Origin: Streptomyces sp. NBC_00461
Lineage (GTDB): Bacteria > Actinomycetota > Actinomycetes > Streptomycetales > Streptomycetaceae
Reading direction: 5' to 3'
DNA length: 64,000 bases
NCBI RefSeq assembly: GCF_036013935.1
Contig: NZ_CP107902.1
Span: 6,481,001 to 6,545,000 of the forward strand
Below the pieces are notes generated by a model. The model searched no databases. It was not told the DNA's origin and saw only the letters and a program-made list of their open reading frames with translations. Shown one piece after another: positions 61,843 to 64,000 of this stretch (positions are counted from its first letter, which is position 1; every line of letters begins with the position of its first letter). The position numbers were made by a program, and so were the translations under genes.

Positions 61843-62141
61843 GCTGCGGAGAGCCGCACGAGACGGACTGCAGTGAGGTCCTCGACCATCTCTACGAGTT
61901 CCTCGACAGCGAGATGCCGGACGTCGACCGCGACAAGTTCAAGCAGCACTTCACGGAGTGCTCGCCGTGCCTTGAGAAGTACGGCCTGGAGCAGGCCGTG
62001 AAGAAGCTGGTCAAGCGGTGCTGCGGGCATGACGACGTGCCGAGCGACCTGCGCGCCAAGGTCATGGGGCGGCTCGACCTGATCCGCTCCGGGCAGGCCG
62101 TCCCCGAGCACGACGTGACCGCGACCCCGCAGGAGTCCTGA
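61839..62141 (+). CDS. rsrA: Redox-sensing zinc anti-sigma factor RsrA
   Basis: The 100-residue ZAS-domain protein has the zinc site C11, H37xxxC41xxC44, plus C3 and vicinal C61-C62. Reduced zinc-bound RsrA holds SigR; disulfide formation releases it. As I recall, the S. coelicolor protein has a further, dispensable Cys31; here position 31 is Arg. It is translationally coupled to sigR. Confidence 0.97.
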   Translation: MSCGEPHETDCSEVLDHLYEFLDSEMPDVDRDKFKQHFTECSPCLEKYGLEQAVKKLVKRCCGHDDVPSDLRAKVMGRLDLIRSGQAVPEHDVTATPQES

Positions 62142-62272
62142 CCCCACCGGACCCCGTCCGCAACGGGCTGTCGTCACTCGTACGTGCTAATCCGCGGTTC
62201 ATAAGCCCGCGAACTCCCCCGATACCGCCCTAGGCTCCTCAGCCAGAGCTGGCCGGCCGGGGGAGGGGCGCG

Positions 62273-63583
62273 ATGGAGGCGGTTCCGGCAGGGGCACGTG
62301 TGTATGTCGCCTGCGCGGCCCTCGGCGCCCTGTTCTGTGTGCTCCCCCTGCCCGGCACGCGTACGCCCTGGTGGGCGATCGCCCTGCTGGCCGTGCTGTA
62401 CGCGGCCTGCGAGCAGGCCGCCGCGCGATGGCGCTTTGCCGGAACGTTCTACCCCGTCCTGCTCGCCGCCGCCTTCCTGCTGCCGCCGCCCGCCGCCGCG
62501 CTCGTCGCGCTGCCGGGTGCGCTGCTCTCCCGGATCGACCGGCGGCCGCGCCGCCTGCGGCGGGCCTGGCGGGCGGCCCAGCTGGTCCTCGGCGTGTGGG
62601 CCGCGAGCCGGGTGCACTGGGCGCTGGGCGGCCGGCACGCGGTCGTCGCCTGCGACTTCCCGTACGCGCTGGTGCCCGCCGGCGCCGCGGTGCTCGCGTT
62701 CTGCCTGGCGCTGACCGCCCTGGACGGCGGGATCCGCGCACTGGCCGACCGGCTGCCGGTACGACGCGCCTGGCGGGGCCTGCTCGTACGATCCCTCGCG
62801 CCCGTCGCCGTGCACGGGCTCGCCGGGCTGATGATGGCCGTCCTGTGGCGCAGCCCGTACGGGCCCGTCGCCGCCCTGCTCGTCCTGCTGCCGATGTGCG
62901 TGTCCTGGTGGGTCTTCGCGCAGTACCACCGCGAGCGCGCCGCCCATCAGGCGACGATCCGCGCGCTGGTCCAGGCCGTCGACATCAAGGACGAGTACAC
63001 GCGCGGCCACAGCGAACGCGTCGGCCAGGCCTCGATGATGATCGCCCGTGAACTCGGCATGGACGACGAGCGCGTCGAGGTGCTGAGGTTCGCGGGAATC
63101 CTGCACGACGTGGGCAAACTCGGCGTCCCCACACGGCTGTTGCGCAAGGACGGCCCGCTCACTCCCGAGGAACGGCGGGTGATCGAACTGCATCCCGAGT
63201 ACGGACACGAGATGGTGCGCGGCATCGGCTTCCTCGGTGAGGCGCGGGCCGCCGTACTCCACCATCACGAGCGGCTGGACGGCAGCGGCTACCCGTACGG
63301 ACTGAGGGGCGCCCAGATCCCCGAATCGGCCCGGGTGGTGGCCGTGGCGGACGCCTTCGACGCGATGACGTCCACCCGCTCCTACCGGCGGTCGCGGCCC
63401 GTGCCGGCCGCTCTGCAGGAGCTGGAGCGGTGTGCGGGATCGCAGTTCGACCCGCGGATGGTCACGGCACTGATGCGGGCCCTGTGCCGCAACGGCTGGC
63501 ATCCCGCGGTCACCGCACAGGAGCAGCCGCGCCCGCCCGCACAGGCCACGCCCGTCCCCATCCGTCCGAGAACCCACCGATGA
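62273..63583 (+). CDS. Membrane HD-GYP domain protein (putative cyclic-di-GMP phosphodiesterase)
   Basis: The 436-residue protein starts at the ATG at 62273 after GGGGGAGGGG. About seven membrane helices span residues 1-220. An HD-GYP domain then starts at AVDIKDEYTRGHSERVGQ. The metal-binding H278-D279 lies in GILHDVGKLG, and HHERLDGSGYPYGL (331-344) is an intact HHExxDGxGYP motif. HD-GYP enzymes linearise c-di-GMP, a key developmental signal in Streptomyces. A second membrane protein gene overlaps its stop (ATGA). TAGGCT at 62231-62236 is a possible -10. Confidence 0.92.
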   Translation: MEAVPAGARVYVACAALGALFCVLPLPGTRTPWWAIALLAVLYAACEQAAARWRFAGTFYPVLLAAAFLLPPPAAALVALPGALLSRIDRRPRRLRRAWRAAQLVLGVWAASRVHWALGGRHAVVACDFPYALVPAGAAVLAFCLALTALDGGIRALADRLPVRRAWRGLLVRSLAPVAVHGLAGLMMAVLWRSPYGPVAALLVLLPMCVSWWVFAQYHRERAAHQATIRALVQAVDIKDEYTRGHSERVGQASMMIARELGMDDERVEVLRFAGILHDVGKLGVPTRLLRKDGPLTPEERRVIELHPEYGHEMVRGIGFLGEARAAVLHHHERLDGSGYPYGLRGAQIPESARVVAVADAFDAMTSTRSYRRSRPVPAALQELERCAGSQFDPRMVTALMRALCRNGWHPAVTAQEQPRPPAQATPVPIRPRTHR

Positions 63584-64000
63584 GTGCCCCGCCACCCCTG
63601 ACGGCCCTCATTCACGGCTGCGCCGCCCTGCTCGCCGTCGGCTGTCTCGCCGTCACCCGCGTGAGCGGCCTCCAGGAGCGCCCCACCGCGCTCGCCTTCG
63701 GCCTGCTCGTCACCGTCGGCGAGCTCCACCGGTGGACCGGCTCGCGGGTCAGGGAGGCCGCGCCGCTCGGGGCCGCCGGAGCCCTCGCGTACGCCCTGCT
63801 CGGAGAGGACGCCGGGCGGCCCACGCACCACGGCGTCACCCAGGTCGTCGCCGTCGTCCTCGCCGCCGCACTGATCGGCAGCGTGCCGCACATCGCGCGG
63901 GGACGGGGACCCGTGCTCGACCATCTCGCGCGGCGCGTGCTCACCGTCGCGTTCGCCGCCGCCTGCTTCCAACCCCTGTACAACCGGGGGACGTTCAGCC
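63580..64000 (+). CDS. Membrane protein coupled to the HD-GYP gene (3' end outside window)
   Basis: The ATG at 63580 overlaps the HD-GYP stop (ATGA); 140 residues are visible before the right edge. At least four hydrophobic segments occur (AALLAVGCLAV, ALAFGLLVTVGE, GVTQVVAVVLAAALIGSV, LTVAFAAACF), interrupted by short charged loops. Organisation resembles the N-terminal sensor half of its neighbour, so it may be a second membrane-HD protein. That is a guess, because the catalytic part lies outside. Confidence 0.8.
   Translation, partial: MSAPPPLTALIHGCAALLAVGCLAVTRVSGLQERPTALAFGLLVTVGELHRWTGSRVREAAPLGAAGALAYALLGEDAGRPTHHGVTQVVAVVLAAALIGSVPHIARGRGPVLDHLARRVLTVAFAAACFQPLYNRGTFS

Overview
The window is chromosomal DNA from a high-GC actinomycete, almost certainly a Streptomyces. 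The GC content is very high, third codon positions are G/C-biased, GTG starts are common, and several genes look leaderless. Marker genes include wblC, the sigR-rsrA pair, moeZ, adnA/adnB-type helicase-nucleases, hisN and a UPF0182 protein. From memory, the gene order follows the S. coelicolor SCO51xx-SCO52xx core region. I see no phage, IS element, CRISPR array or integron. This is core chromosome with many hypothetical and regulatory elements.

Layout. (1) 1-6.9 kb: the 3' part of a DUF3152 metzincin-like protein, then a four-gene peptide ABC importer preceded by a likely leader-peptide/hairpin control region. (2) 7-12 kb: a PelF-like glycosyltransferase, a polytopic membrane protein, a sugar-nucleotide epimerase and a spherulin-4 glycosidase-like protein; together they resemble a galactosaminoglycan locus. 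(3) 12-19.5 kb: moeZ with an exact SigR-type promoter, convergent with two Tap-like lipoprotein peptidases and a large flippase-type membrane protein. (4) 19.7-33 kb: DNA repair and redox genes (alkyltransferase-like protein, AdnA, AdnB, UvrD2) interleaved with an M20 peptidase, NudC and mycoredoxin; mycoredoxin also has a SigR-type promoter. (5) 33-34.7 kb: wblC behind a 0.6-kb leader with an upstream ORF and an intrinsic terminator. (6) 34.7-47.5 kb: UbiB-like kinase with an E1-like protein, a YgjP-like metallopeptidase, a TerD-AIM24/AIM24/AIM24 trio, a NUDIX hydrolase, a putative zinc hydrolase, an SDR, moaE, a small membrane protein, a PDZ-Lon protease and a PPA1309-family protein. (7) 47.6-53 kb: a UPF0182 protein and a Sel1-repeat protein flanked by two identical initiator tRNA genes. 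(8) 53-60.9 kb: a Fur-family regulator with a palindrome, CBS protein, hisN, TetR, an SMR pump, aroA-rsgA, a membrane metallopeptidase, SRAP and an alpha/beta hydrolase. (9) 60.9-64 kb: sigR (two nested starts) with rsrA, an HD-GYP protein and the start of a coupled membrane protein cut by the right edge.

How the genes fit together. Two stress circuits dominate. SigR/RsrA (thiol-oxidative stress) has motif-matching promoters at moeZ, the mycoredoxin gene and sigR itself. WblC (ribosome-targeting antibiotics) has its autoregulatory-type promoter plus an attenuator. In Streptomyces, WblC is reported to raise stable SigR, so the circuits are probably linked. Other prominent features are in-frame tandem repeats inside or beside housekeeping genes (adnA, moeZ, the E1-like gene, the TerD-AIM24 gene), strong palindromic terminators between convergent genes, and a recurring TANNNT-N6/7-ATG/GTG leaderless arrangement.
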